Notes under the pieces: model-generated
The model's database searches: none
What the model saw: only the letters and a program-made list of their open reading frames with translations
Told to the model about the DNA's origin: nothing
Source: Pseudomonas frederiksbergensis
Lineage (GTDB): Bacteria; Pseudomonadota; Gammaproteobacteria; Pseudomonadales; Pseudomonadaceae
Assembly (NCBI RefSeq): GCF_003732705.1
Contig: NZ_MOBR01000016.1
Coordinates: 1-64,000 of the forward strand
Reading direction: 5' to 3'
DNA: 64,000 bases
Translations under genes and position numbers: made by a program
Shown here: in pieces, positions 26,002-34,008 of the stretch
Numbering within the stretch: position 1 is the first letter of the stretch
Layout of the letters: each line of letters begins with the position of its first letter

Positions 26002-26011
26002 TTGTATACAA
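26002..26011. promoter_or_regulatory. TTGTATACAA palindrome, candidate operator
   Basis: A perfect 10 bp palindrome lies 26 bp upstream of the molbindin start. It has the form of GntR/FCD-type operators (TTGTATACAA), but no regulator is linked. Confidence 0.3.
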
Positions 26012-26037
26012 AAATTACTAACAGAGGCCACAACATC

Positions 26038-26466
26038 ATGAAAGTCAGCGCACGTAACGTCTTCAAAGGCACCATCAGCAAATTGCAGCCCGGCGCGGTC
26101 AATGCCGAAGTGTCCCTGAAACTGGCGGGCGGCAATGAACTGGTAGCGGTGGTGACCATGGAAAGCGTGAAGAGCCTGGGCCTGGCGGTCGGCAAAGAAG
26201 CGGTCGCACTGGTGAAGGCACCGTGGGTGATGCTGATGACCGAATCCAGCGACATCCGCCTCTCGGCGCGCAACTGCCTGGAAGGCAAAGTCACCCACGT
26301 GACCGATGGCGCGGTGAACGCCGAAGTGGTCATCCAACTGGATGGCGGCAGCGAGGTTTACTCGATCGTTACCCGTGAGGCGGTTGCAGAGTTGGGGCTG
26401 GCGCCGGGTGTGAGTGCGACGGCTGTGATCAAGGCTTCGCATATTATTTTGGGTGTGCCGGCGTGA
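26038..26466 (+). CDS. molbindin-like protein with two Mop/TOBE domains
   Basis: A 142 aa cytoplasmic protein made of two tandem TOBE/Mop modules (about 2-68 and 72-140), each starting with SARN (SARNVFKGTISKLQPGAVNAEV; SARNCLEGKVTHVTDGAVNAEV). Mop proteins bind molybdate or tungstate and store or buffer it. ATG 26038 follows ACAGAGGCC; the upstream in-frame ATG overlaps the TTGTATACAA palindrome. Molybdate transport genes are not adjacent. Confidence 0.9.
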   Translation: MKVSARNVFKGTISKLQPGAVNAEVSLKLAGGNELVAVVTMESVKSLGLAVGKEAVALVKAPWVMLMTESSDIRLSARNCLEGKVTHVTDGAVNAEVVIQLDGGSEVYSIVTREAVAELGLAPGVSATAVIKASHIILGVPA

Positions 26467-26471
26467 TTTGG

Positions 26472-26507
26472 GCCCGGAGGCCGGGTTTTCTAGCCTCCGG
26501 GGTTTTT
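26472..26507. terminator. terminator after molbindin gene
   Basis: Stem CCCGGAGGC / GCCTCCGGG with a T-rich tail (GGTTTTTG). The last codons of the truncated HigA-like frame on the minus strand lie inside this hairpin. Confidence 0.85.
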
Positions 26508-26696
26508 GTCAGGTGTTGAGTGGACTGGAAAGTGCTTCGACTCATTCGCCTCGATGTGCGTGATCATGATGTCGAAGTAATCACCTTCTGGCGTGCCGGG
26601 TTCAGGCTCGTTGTCGAAGAGTTCAGACACGTTTTTTAACGCTGCGCGGTAATCCTCGCCGGTGTGAATCGGACGATTTTTCACGAGTGACTCCAT
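26490..26696 (-). pseudogene. truncated HigA-like antitoxin (N-terminal half)
   Basis: A 68 aa frame starting MESLVKNRPIHTGEDYRAAL and containing EPGTPEGDYFDIMITHIEA and KHFP. This is the N-terminal half of HigA-type antitoxins, which normally continue into a helix-turn-helix of about 55 aa. Here the frame ends KNPGG-stop, with those codons supplied by the terminator stem of the convergent molbindin gene. The DNA-binding half is missing, so it is most likely a remnant. Confidence 0.65.
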
Positions 26697-26820
26697 TCCG
26701 ACGGCATTAGCGTCGACTGCGTTGTACTGCTTGTGGGGCCGACAAATTCTATATACGTCGCGCCAAATTGCGGGTAGGAAAAGACAGCGTGAGATAGCAG
26801 ATCTGACTCGCTTTCCCAAT
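26697..26820 (-). pseudogene. frameshifted remnant of a HigB-like toxin C-terminus
   Basis: Directly upstream of the HigA fragment, two minus-strand frames join into SYPQFGATYIEFVG (26738-26782) and HKQYNAVDANAVG (26697-26735). Together they resemble the HigB ending VYIRFVGTHAEYDxIDAxTV. The frames are offset by one step near 26736-26738. No N-terminal half or start codon is present before the ggt terminator. The assignment comes from pattern memory on a short stretch. Confidence 0.5.
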
Positions 26821-26850
26821 AAAAAAGGCCTACCTCCCGGTAAGCCTTTT
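26821..26850. terminator. terminator after ggt
   Basis: AAAAAAGGCCTACC-TCCC-GGTAAGCCTTTT forms a near-perfect hairpin with T/A runs on both sides. It ends ggt transcription (minus strand). Confidence 0.85.
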
Positions 26851-26868
26851 CTCATCCCCGCGTAAGAC

Positions 26869-28710
26869 TCAATCCCCCAACGCCTCCCCCTCACGCCGCG
26901 GATCCGCTCCACCCGCCAGCGAAGCCTTTCCCTGCGCATCCTTCACTCGAACAATCGCCTGGGTCCCGCTGGTCATGTCGATTTCATTCACCACATGCCC
27001 TTTATCCTTCAGCGCCTGAATCAGCGCCGGGCTGAACTGCCCTTGTTCCAGTTCGGTCGGGCCGTTGCGGCTGCCGAAGTTGGGCAGGCTAATGGCGGCT
27101 TGTGGGTCGAGGTTCCAGTCGAGCAGGCCGATGGTGGATTTGGCGACGTATTCGATGATTTGCGAGCCGCCCGGGGAGCCGACGGTGGCTACGAACTCGC
27201 CGCTCTGGCGATCGAAGATCAGGGTCGGCGCCATGGACGAGCGCGGGCGTTTGCCGGGTTCGACGCGGTTGGCGACCTTCTGCCCGTTCTCTTCGGGGAT
27301 GAACGAAAAGTCGGTCATCTGGTTGTTGAGCAGGAAGCCCTGGACCATCAAGTGTGAGCCGAACGCGGACTCAACGGTGGTGGTCATGGACACGGCGCCG
27401 CCTGCGTCATCGACAGCGACCACTTGCGAGGTGGAGATGCGCAGGGGCGAGCGGTCCGGCGCGTAGGCGACTTGAATACCCGGCGGCGTGCCGGGTTTGG
27501 CCGTGCCCATGCTGCGGTCGCCGATCAGGGCGGCGCGGCTGGCGAGGTAAGTCGGGTCCACCAGGCCTTTGACCGGCACTGGCACGAAGTCGGTGTCGGC
27601 CACATATTGCGCGCGGTCGGCGTAGGCCAGGCGTTCGGCTTCAGAGATCAGGTGCACGGCTTCTGGCGCTGGCTCGATGCCTGCCGGCTTATCCGTCTTC
27701 AGCGGTTTGAGCGGCGCCAGGGCAAAGCGCGGGTCGCGGGTTTCCAGGGCTTGCAAGGTGCCGAGGATCTGCGCCACGGCAATTCCGCCCGACGACGGTG
27801 GCGGCATGCCGCAGACCTGCCAGCGTTTGTAGTCGGAGCACAGCGGCGCACGTTCCTTGGCCTTGTAGCCTTGAAGGTCATTCAGCGACAGGCTGCCGGG
27901 GTTTTTATGGCCCTGGACCTTGGCGACGATTTCTTCGGCAACCGGCCCTTTGTAGAGCGCGTCGGGGCCTTCCTTGGCGATGCGTTTGAATACCGCGGCC
28001 AATGCCGGATTCTTCAGTAGCGTACCGACGGCTTTGGGGCTGCCATCCGCATTCAGAAAGTACGCCACCATGTCCGGCGAACGCTTGAGCGACGAGTCCG
28101 AAGCAATCAGCTGATGCAAACGCGGCGAGATCGCAAAGCCTTGCTCCGCGAGTTTGATCGCCGGTTCGAACAGTGTCGCCCAGGGCAGGCGCCCGTGTTT
28201 CTGATGCGCCAGCTCAAGCGCGCGCAACACGCCCGGCGTCCCCACTGAGCGACCGCCAATCTGCGCTTGAGTGAACGGCATCGGCGTGCCATCGGCTTGC
28301 AGGAAAAGTTTCTCGGTGGCGCCGGACGGAGCGGTTTCCCGACCGTCATACGTGCGCACAGCCTTGCCGTCCCACAATACGATCAACGCACCGCCACCAA
28401 TGCCCGACGATTGCGGTTCCACCAGGGTCAATACCGCTTGCATCGCAATGGCCGCATCGATGGCCGAGCCACCCTGACGCAGCATCTCCCGCCCGGCCGC
28501 AGCCGCTAGCGGATTGGCGGCCGCCGCCATGTGTTTCGAGGCGTGGCGGGTTTGCAGGTCAGTGCGAAAACCGGTGGCGGCTTCCGGCGCCACGGGCAAT
28601 GTCGACGTGGGTGGTGCGTTGCACGCGGCGAGGGTCAGCGCGGTGGCGATCAGCGACAGGGCTGACAGGCGATAGCGGCTCAAGTGAAAGGCTGAGAACA
28701 CGTAGGGCAC
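26869..28710 (-). CDS. ggt: gamma-glutamyltransferase, lipoprotein form
   Basis: A 613 aa Ntn-hydrolase precursor that cleaves and transfers gamma-glutamyl groups (for example from glutathione) in the periplasm. The N-terminus is a signal peptide ending in the lipobox LAAC (cysteine near residue 30), so it is probably membrane-anchored; many Ggt proteins are soluble. The autoprocessing Thr is in GGAVSMTTTVESAFGSH, splitting a large N-terminal and a small C-terminal subunit. The downstream substrate-binding segment is SSMAPTLIFDRQSGEF. Early markers GGSAIDAAIA and GIGGGALIVLWDG are present. Single-gene unit. Confidence 0.93.
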   Translation of the reverse strand: MPYVFSAFHLSRYRLSALSLIATALTLAACNAPPTSTLPVAPEAATGFRTDLQTRHASKHMAAAANPLAAAAGREMLRQGGSAIDAAIAMQAVLTLVEPQSSGIGGGALIVLWDGKAVRTYDGRETAPSGATEKLFLQADGTPMPFTQAQIGGRSVGTPGVLRALELAHQKHGRLPWATLFEPAIKLAEQGFAISPRLHQLIASDSSLKRSPDMVAYFLNADGSPKAVGTLLKNPALAAVFKRIAKEGPDALYKGPVAEEIVAKVQGHKNPGSLSLNDLQGYKAKERAPLCSDYKRWQVCGMPPPSSGGIAVAQILGTLQALETRDPRFALAPLKPLKTDKPAGIEPAPEAVHLISEAERLAYADRAQYVADTDFVPVPVKGLVDPTYLASRAALIGDRSMGTAKPGTPPGIQVAYAPDRSPLRISTSQVVAVDDAGGAVSMTTTVESAFGSHLMVQGFLLNNQMTDFSFIPEENGQKVANRVEPGKRPRSSMAPTLIFDRQSGEFVATVGSPGGSQIIEYVAKSTIGLLDWNLDPQAAISLPNFGSRNGPTELEQGQFSPALIQALKDKGHVVNEIDMTSGTQAIVRVKDAQGKASLAGGADPRREGEALGD

Positions 28711-28867
28711 TCCGTCCGTGGGATAAAAGATTCGGGGACTTTATCGGCCGACAGGGTGCGACGCAAACCACGTCCGACAGCAAAGGCACTTTTGTCCTTC
28801 ATCAACGGACGGATTTTCTGTAGGGTCGAGAGCATCAGAGCGGCCAGAAAACCAACAAGAGGCAGAC

Positions 28868-29977
28868 ATGCAGAGCCAGTTTCCTACCCAGCCGAGTTAC
28901 CGTGGGCAACGTGAACAATTCCTCGCCGCAGCCACCGCAGCAGGCGCGACACTGACCGAATATCCCCATCCACTCCAAGGGCCGTTCGGTGAATCGTTGA
29001 GCACTGATGTGGCGGTGCTCGGCGATCCGTCTGCCAAGCGTCTGCTGATTGCGTTGAGCGGCACCCATGGGGTCGAAGGTTTCTACGGCTCGGGCTGTCA
29101 GATCAAATGGTTGCAGGACTTGGGCAAGCGTTCGCTGCCGGCGGATGTCGCGGTGGTGATGATCCATTTGATCAACCCGTGGGGCACGGCGTGGTTGCGC
29201 CGGGTCAATGAAGACAATATCGACCTGAACCGCAATCACCTGAACTTCGAGCGTCCGCTGCCAGACAACCAGGCCTACGCGGCATTGCATGAAATCTACG
29301 CCAGCAGTGAGTTGCTCGGCCCCGAGCGTGATCGCGCCGATGCCTTGCTCGATGCGCACATCAAGGAACGCGGCTGGCCGGCGGTGATGTCGATTGTCGA
29401 GGGTGGCCAGCACAGTCACCCCGATGGTTTGTTCTTTGGTGGTCTGGCGCCGAGCTGGTCGAATCGCACGTTGCACCAGATCATTCAGAAGCACGTTGCC
29501 CATGCCGACGTTGCGATGTGTTTTGACTTGCACACCGGGGCCGGTGAATACGGTCATCCGATGCTGCTGACCATTACCGAGGCCGCTTACCCGGCGCTGG
29601 ACGATGCCCAGGCGATTTACGGTCCGTGGCTCTACACCTTGCACACTGGCGCCAACACCACCAGCGAAACCGGGGTCGCAGCGACGGCAACGGGTTATAC
29701 CTCCCAGGCGTTGCTCAATGCGTTGCCTCACGTGCGGTTGATGCCGTTTGTGATCGAGTGCGGGACGTATCCGGGGGTAGAGGTTCATCGGCATCTGCGC
29801 GATGACCATTGGCTGCATCTGCACGGCAACCCAAGTGATGAGGTTGGGCGCGGGATCAAACTCAATCTGCTGGAGCAGTTCTATCCGGCCGACAGCGATT
29901 GGCAGGCCATGGTCTGGCTGCGTACCTGGCAGATTTGGGAGCGCGGGTTGTCCGCGTTATCGACGCTGCGCGGCTGA
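28868..29977 (+). CDS. DUF2817 family zinc-carboxypeptidase-like protein
   Basis: A 369 aa cytoplasmic protein related to M14 carboxypeptidases. Candidate zinc ligands are His69/Glu72 in GTHGVEGFYGS, and a later His in DLHTGAGEYGHPM (near 221). NEDNIDLNRNHL near 117 matches the conserved N-x-D-x-NRN block of M14-like enzymes. There is no signal peptide. The substrate is unknown. It is divergent from ggt, with about 157 bp between. Confidence 0.8.
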   Translation: MQSQFPTQPSYRGQREQFLAAATAAGATLTEYPHPLQGPFGESLSTDVAVLGDPSAKRLLIALSGTHGVEGFYGSGCQIKWLQDLGKRSLPADVAVVMIHLINPWGTAWLRRVNEDNIDLNRNHLNFERPLPDNQAYAALHEIYASSELLGPERDRADALLDAHIKERGWPAVMSIVEGGQHSHPDGLFFGGLAPSWSNRTLHQIIQKHVAHADVAMCFDLHTGAGEYGHPMLLTITEAAYPALDDAQAIYGPWLYTLHTGANTTSETGVAATATGYTSQALLNALPHVRLMPFVIECGTYPGVEVHRHLRDDHWLHLHGNPSDEVGRGIKLNLLEQFYPADSDWQAMVWLRTWQIWERGLSALSTLRG

Positions 29978-30003
29978 CGGGGCGGGCACTTTTCTCGAGG
30001 CAT

Positions 30004-30037
30004 AAAAAAACGGCCTACCTTTCGGTAAGCCGTTTTT
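30004..30037. terminator. terminator between DUF2817 gene and tRNA-Met
   Basis: AAAAAAACGGCCTACC-TTTC-GGTAAGCCGTTTTT is symmetric, with T runs on both strands. It serves the plus-strand DUF2817 gene and the minus-strand tRNA-Met. Confidence 0.88.
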
Positions 30038-30043
30038 AGTACT

Positions 30044-30120
30044 TGGTGGCTACACAGGGACTTGAACCCCGGACCCCAGCATTATGAATGCTATGCTCTA
30101 ACCAACTGAGCTATGTAGCC
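30044..30120 (-). tRNA. tRNA-Met (CAU), elongator
   Basis: A complete 77 nt cloverleaf on the minus strand from GGCTACATAGCTCAGTTGG to an encoded CCA. The acceptor stem is GGCTACA/TGTAGCC and the anticodon loop is TTCATAA (CAT). The first base pair is a normal G-C and the body closely follows the E. coli elongator Met tRNA rather than Ile2 or initiator tRNA. Confidence 0.95.
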
Positions 30121-30236
30121 AAGTGGCGGGCATTATTCACCTGGAACGAAGATGCGTCAAGCGTAAATTTAAAATATTTCTCCACACTTTCAACCGGTTA
30201 TCGTCCTGGCCCGAAAAAACAGGGCGGGGCAGGGCG

Positions 30237-32294
30237 TCAGCGCAGTTGAAATCTCCCGGTATTCGCACTCAAGGCCTTGCTGCCCTGGCTCAAGGTGTCT
30301 GCCGCAAGGTTCACGGCCCGCGCGCCTTCCAGTAACCTGACGGCGGCCTGATCGACCTGCTGGATGTTGCCGCTGACTTCATCGGCGGTGCTTGCTTGCT
30401 CCTCAACGGCGGTGGCGATTTGCGCCAGGGTGTCGGTGACGCTTTGCACCGCGCTGGCAATTTCCCCCAGGCGTGCGCCCAGGCCCGTGACGGCTTGCGC
30501 GTCGGTTTGAGCCTGGCCGCAAGCGGCTTCCATCAGGGTCACCGCTTCATTCACCGTGCTGCGCAGGCTATCGACGGTGCTGGCGATCTGTGCGGTGGAC
30601 GACTGTGTGCGCTGGGACAGACTGCGCACTTCATCGGCCACCACGGCAAAGCCGCGACCTTGCTCGCCCGCGCGGGCAGCCTCGATGGCGGCGTTGAGCG
30701 CCAACAGGTTGGTCTGCTCGGCGACGCCACGAATAGTGTCGACCACCAATTGAATCTGTTGCCCTTGCTCACTGACCCGGCCCAATGCAGCCGCGGTGTC
30801 GTTGAGGCGCTGATTGAGCTGCTGAATGCTCGCCGTGGTGCGTTGGCTGTCGCGGCTGCTGTCGGCGGCGATGCGCTGGGTGTGTTGCGCGCTACCGGAC
30901 GCCTGCTCACAGCTCTGGGCGACTCCTTGCGAGGTGGCGGCCAATTGCGTGGCAGCAGCGGCGATCTGGCTGATCTGGATTTGCTGGGCCTCGACTTCCC
31001 CCAGCGCGCCGCTGGAGTGATCGTTGAGGGTGCGCACGGCATTGCTCAGTTGCAAGGTCTCGTGATCGACCCCGAGCAAACTGTTGCGCAATTGCACCAC
31101 CGCCACATTAAGCGCGGTGCTGATCGCCGCCAGTTCATCGCGCCCCTGCACCGGCACTTGCAGGCTCAGGTTACCGTCGCGCAGGGCTTCAGCCAGCACG
31201 GTGATGCCGCTGGCGCTGCGACGGATCGAGGCCTGCAAGCACACAAACAGGTACAACGCGGCCAACAGCAGGCAACCAAAGATCGTCGCCACCAGAATGA
31301 ACTGGCGGATCGCCGAGCCGTGGTAGTAATCCAGGCGTTGATCCAGCGACACCAGCGATTGCTGGCGCAGCGAGGCGAGGTCGGTGAGCAGCGCGTCGAG
31401 GTTGCGTTCGAAGTCGTCCGGCTTGAGGTTGATGCTGCCGCCGAACACGCCGTCGTCCAGCACTTTCAAGGTCGAATCAAGATGCTTGAGGCTGTCATGG
31501 TATTGCCCGGCCCAGGTTTGCAAGGCGCTGGGCAGGCGTGCTTCGAGCAGGCTCGCCGTTTTAACCAGCTGTTCCCGGGCATCACCGATGCGACTGCGCA
31601 AGTCCCGCAGTTGCAGACGGCTTTGCAGGGTGAACTGCCCGGACACCACCGACGCCTGGCCGACGGCCGCCAGACGTCCGACCCGTTCGATCAGGTCCGG
31701 CGCATGTTGGGTAGAAATCTGCGTCAGCAAATAGGTTTCCAGCCACGGCGCCAGGGTCAGGCGATTGTCCATGACGATCTGTTCGCGCAAGGCTTGCAGG
31801 GCGCTCAGGGCATTGGTGAAGCGATCGTAGCCGTCCGGCCACCAGCCGACACCGCTCAGGCTTTTCGAGTCCAGGCCATTGAGGGCGGTTTGCAGGGCTT
31901 GATAGCGGGTCAGGGTTTCGCCCTCGGCGCCTTCGGTTTTCAAGGCATTGCCCAGGTCGGAAGTCGCTTGGGTGACGGCGGGCTGCACGGCGTCGAAAGC
32001 GCCCATGGCGGCGATCGTGGCTGGCGTCGGCTGGCGATTGGTTTCGGTGGCGCGCCAACGGGCCGCGCGGTCACGCTGGGCGGCGAGCAGGTTGTCGAGT
32101 GCATCCAGGGCCAGCAGTTGACGAACCCCGGCACGTTCGCCGGAAATCAGTTGCAGTTTGTCGCGATAATCCTGGCCGATCATCCACAGGCTGCCGGCCA
32201 GCGGCAGGATAAACAGCAAAAACAGCAGCTGAAATTTGCGTGCGAAGCCAAAACGCCCCAGCAATCCGATCCCCGGTGATAAAAAAGCCTGCAT
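30237..32294 (-). CDS. membrane chemoreceptor (MCP) with a large helical periplasmic domain
   Basis: A 685 aa methyl-accepting chemotaxis protein. TM1 is at about 20-40, a mostly alpha-helical periplasmic sensor at 41-329, TM2 at about 330-352, then HAMP and the signalling domain with the tip EQTNLLALNAAIEAARAGEQ. A sensor of about 290 aa with this Gln/Leu/Arg-rich helical make-up fits a helical bimodular (HBM)-like domain; the ligand is unknown. ATG 32294 has AGAGGAG nine bases upstream. The frame is open further upstream but would run into the tail of the neighbouring promoter region. Confidence 0.9.
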   Translation of the reverse strand: MQAFLSPGIGLLGRFGFARKFQLLFLLFILPLAGSLWMIGQDYRDKLQLISGERAGVRQLLALDALDNLLAAQRDRAARWRATETNRQPTPATIAAMGAFDAVQPAVTQATSDLGNALKTEGAEGETLTRYQALQTALNGLDSKSLSGVGWWPDGYDRFTNALSALQALREQIVMDNRLTLAPWLETYLLTQISTQHAPDLIERVGRLAAVGQASVVSGQFTLQSRLQLRDLRSRIGDAREQLVKTASLLEARLPSALQTWAGQYHDSLKHLDSTLKVLDDGVFGGSINLKPDDFERNLDALLTDLASLRQQSLVSLDQRLDYYHGSAIRQFILVATIFGCLLLAALYLFVCLQASIRRSASGITVLAEALRDGNLSLQVPVQGRDELAAISTALNVAVVQLRNSLLGVDHETLQLSNAVRTLNDHSSGALGEVEAQQIQISQIAAAATQLAATSQGVAQSCEQASGSAQHTQRIAADSSRDSQRTTASIQQLNQRLNDTAAALGRVSEQGQQIQLVVDTIRGVAEQTNLLALNAAIEAARAGEQGRGFAVVADEVRSLSQRTQSSTAQIASTVDSLRSTVNEAVTLMEAACGQAQTDAQAVTGLGARLGEIASAVQSVTDTLAQIATAVEEQASTADEVSGNIQQVDQAAVRLLEGARAVNLAADTLSQGSKALSANTGRFQLR

Positions 32295-32628
32295 GCCCCA
32301 TGACTCCTCTGGACACCACGCACCATCGGCGTGCGTCGTGATCGTTGCGACCGCGACTTGTGCCCCTTTAAAAGGCCTCGAAAGTTCACCCTCGCCAGCT
32401 CTGTAGGCCGACTCTGTAGCGAAACTTCCCATTCTCGATCCCCTTTGTAAGGGGGCCGCGTTGAAGGGGATAAACAAGGCAAGATTTAGACCATGGCGTT
32501 GCGCTATCACCCACTCTTCGATGAACGTCGAGGTCGTTAGCAGGCTAAGGGGATGGCGCTGCTGCACTGAAAAATGGCACATTGACGCACCTGCCCGTGT
32601 GCACCCATCTGTAGTACGGAAAATCCCC
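32295..32628. other. 334 bp divergent intergenic region
   Basis: This separates the MCP gene (minus) from the Fsr-like MFS gene (plus). I see a small hairpin near 32440-32457 (CCCCTTTGTAAGGGG) and no gene-like frame with a ribosome site. It must carry both promoters, but no clear -35/-10 pair stands out. Confidence 0.5.
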
Positions 32629-33846
32629 ATGGCTATCAGCAATGCCCAGACCGGTTCGACGCCGGCGTCCGCGACTCCACAAAGCAGCCCTCTGGTCATG
32701 CGCATCATCGGCGCCGTAGCGCTGGCGCACTTGATCAACGACCTGATTCAGTCAGTGCTGCCGTCGATTTACCCGATGCTCAAGGCCAACTATGGCCTGA
32801 CCTTTACTCAGGTCGGCCTGATCACCCTGACATTCCAACTGACGGCTTCGCTGCTGCAGCCGTGGGTCGGTTACTACACCGATCGCCATCCCAAGCCGTG
32901 GCTTTTGCCGGCTGGAACGGTGTGTACGCTGATCGGCATTTTGATGATGTCGGAAGTCGGCAGCTTCCCGATGATTCTGCTGGCCGCCGGGTTGATCGGC
33001 ATCGGTTCCTCGACCTTTCACCCGGAAGCTTCTCGCGTGGCACGACTGGCTTCGGGCGGGCGGTTTGGCCTGGCGCAATCGACCTTCCAGGTCGGTGGTA
33101 ACGCGGGTTCGGCGTTCGGTCCGTTGCTGGCGGCGGCGATCATCATTCCGTATGGCCAGGGCCACGTCGCGTGGTTCGGGTTGTTTGCGGTGTTTGCGCT
33201 GTTTGTGCTCTATCGCATCAGCCGCTGGTACGCCAACCACCTGAACCTGTTCAAGCTCAAGCAAGGTCAGGCGGCGACCCACGGCCTGTCGAAAAACCGG
33301 GTGATCAGCGCATTGGTGGTGCTCGGTTTGCTGGTGTTTTCCAAGTATTTCTACATGGCCAGTTTCACCAGTTACTTCACCTTCTACCTGATCGAGAAGT
33401 TCGACCTGTCGGTGGCCAGTTCGCAGCTGCACTTGTTCCTGTTCCTGGGTGCGGTGGCGGCGGGGACGTTCTTCGGCGGACCGATTGGCGACAAGATCGG
33501 GCGTAAGGCAGTGATCTGGTTCTCGATCCTCGGCGTTGCGCCGTTCACCCTGATCCTGCCCCATGTCGACCTGTTCTGGACCAGCATCCTCAGCGTGGTC
33601 ATCGGCTTTATCCTGGCCTCGGCGTTTTCTGCCATCGTGGTGTACGCGCAGGAATTGGTGCCGGGTAATGTCGGGATGATTGCCGGGGTGTTTTTTGGTT
33701 TGATGTTTGGTTTTGGCGGGATTGGCGCGGCGTTGCTGGGGCATCTGGCGGATGTTCACGGGATTGAATACGTGTACTTCCTGTGTTCGTTCCTGCCGCT
33801 GTTTGGGGTGTTGGCGATCTTCCTGCCAAGAACCAAAAAGGCCTGA
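32629..33846 (+). CDS. Fsr-like MFS transporter (fosmidomycin-resistance family)
   Basis: A 405 aa major facilitator. The family opening is HLINDLIQSVLPSIYPMLKA (near residue 36), followed by LLQPWVGYYTDRHPKPW and GIGSSTFHPEASRVARLASG, the blocks that define the fosmidomycin-resistance (Fsr) group of exporters. ATG 32629 begins MAISNAQTG; the longer open frame from TTG 32461 has no membrane-protein character. The natural substrate is unknown. Confidence 0.87.
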   Translation: MAISNAQTGSTPASATPQSSPLVMRIIGAVALAHLINDLIQSVLPSIYPMLKANYGLTFTQVGLITLTFQLTASLLQPWVGYYTDRHPKPWLLPAGTVCTLIGILMMSEVGSFPMILLAAGLIGIGSSTFHPEASRVARLASGGRFGLAQSTFQVGGNAGSAFGPLLAAAIIIPYGQGHVAWFGLFAVFALFVLYRISRWYANHLNLFKLKQGQAATHGLSKNRVISALVVLGLLVFSKYFYMASFTSYFTFYLIEKFDLSVASSQLHLFLFLGAVAAGTFFGGPIGDKIGRKAVIWFSILGVAPFTLILPHVDLFWTSILSVVIGFILASAFSAIVVYAQELVPGNVGMIAGVFFGLMFGFGGIGAALLGHLADVHGIEYVYFLCSFLPLFGVLAIFLPRTKKA

Positions 33847-33858
33847 ACACCATGGGCT

Positions 33859-33934
33859 CTGTAGGAGCGAGGCTTGCCCGCGAAGCTTTTAGCGCCAGTG
33901 ATGACGCCTTCGCGGGCAAGCCTCGCTCCTGCAG
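33859..33934. repeat. REP inverted pair (GAGCGAGGCTTGCCCGCG type)
   Basis: CTGTAGGAGCGAGGCTTGCC at the left and its complement GGCAAGCCTCGCTCCTGCAG at the right form a REP doublet in a convergent gap. Confidence 0.9.
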
Positions 33935-33963
33935 GTTGGTGGTGTTTCCCGGATTTGAGGCAC

Positions 33964-33993
33964 AAAAAAGCCGCGTATCAAACGCGGCTTTTT
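33964..33993. terminator. bidirectional terminator, MFS gene / ychF
   Basis: AAAAAAGCCGCGT-ATCAA-ACGCGGCTTTTT serves both convergent genes. Confidence 0.9.
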
Positions 33994-34008
33994 GTTGCGT
34001 AGCTGTTT

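Noticed and set aside
26038..26466. Possible ModE regulator
   Set aside because: Two Mop domains are present but no helix-turn-helix, so it is a molbindin, not ModE.
30044..30120. tRNA-Ile2 (CAU) or initiator tRNA
   Set aside because: The acceptor stem GGCTACA/TGTAGCC and the body follow the elongator Met tRNA; position 1-72 is paired.
30396..32279. 627-codon plus-strand frame opposite the MCP gene
   Set aside because: Shadow of the MCP frame; the MCP signalling motif on the minus strand is unmistakable.
32572..32590. Sigma-54-like TGGCAC..GC element before the Fsr-like MFS gene
   Set aside because: The spacing between the GG and GC elements is one base short of the required 10, so it does not fit the consensus.
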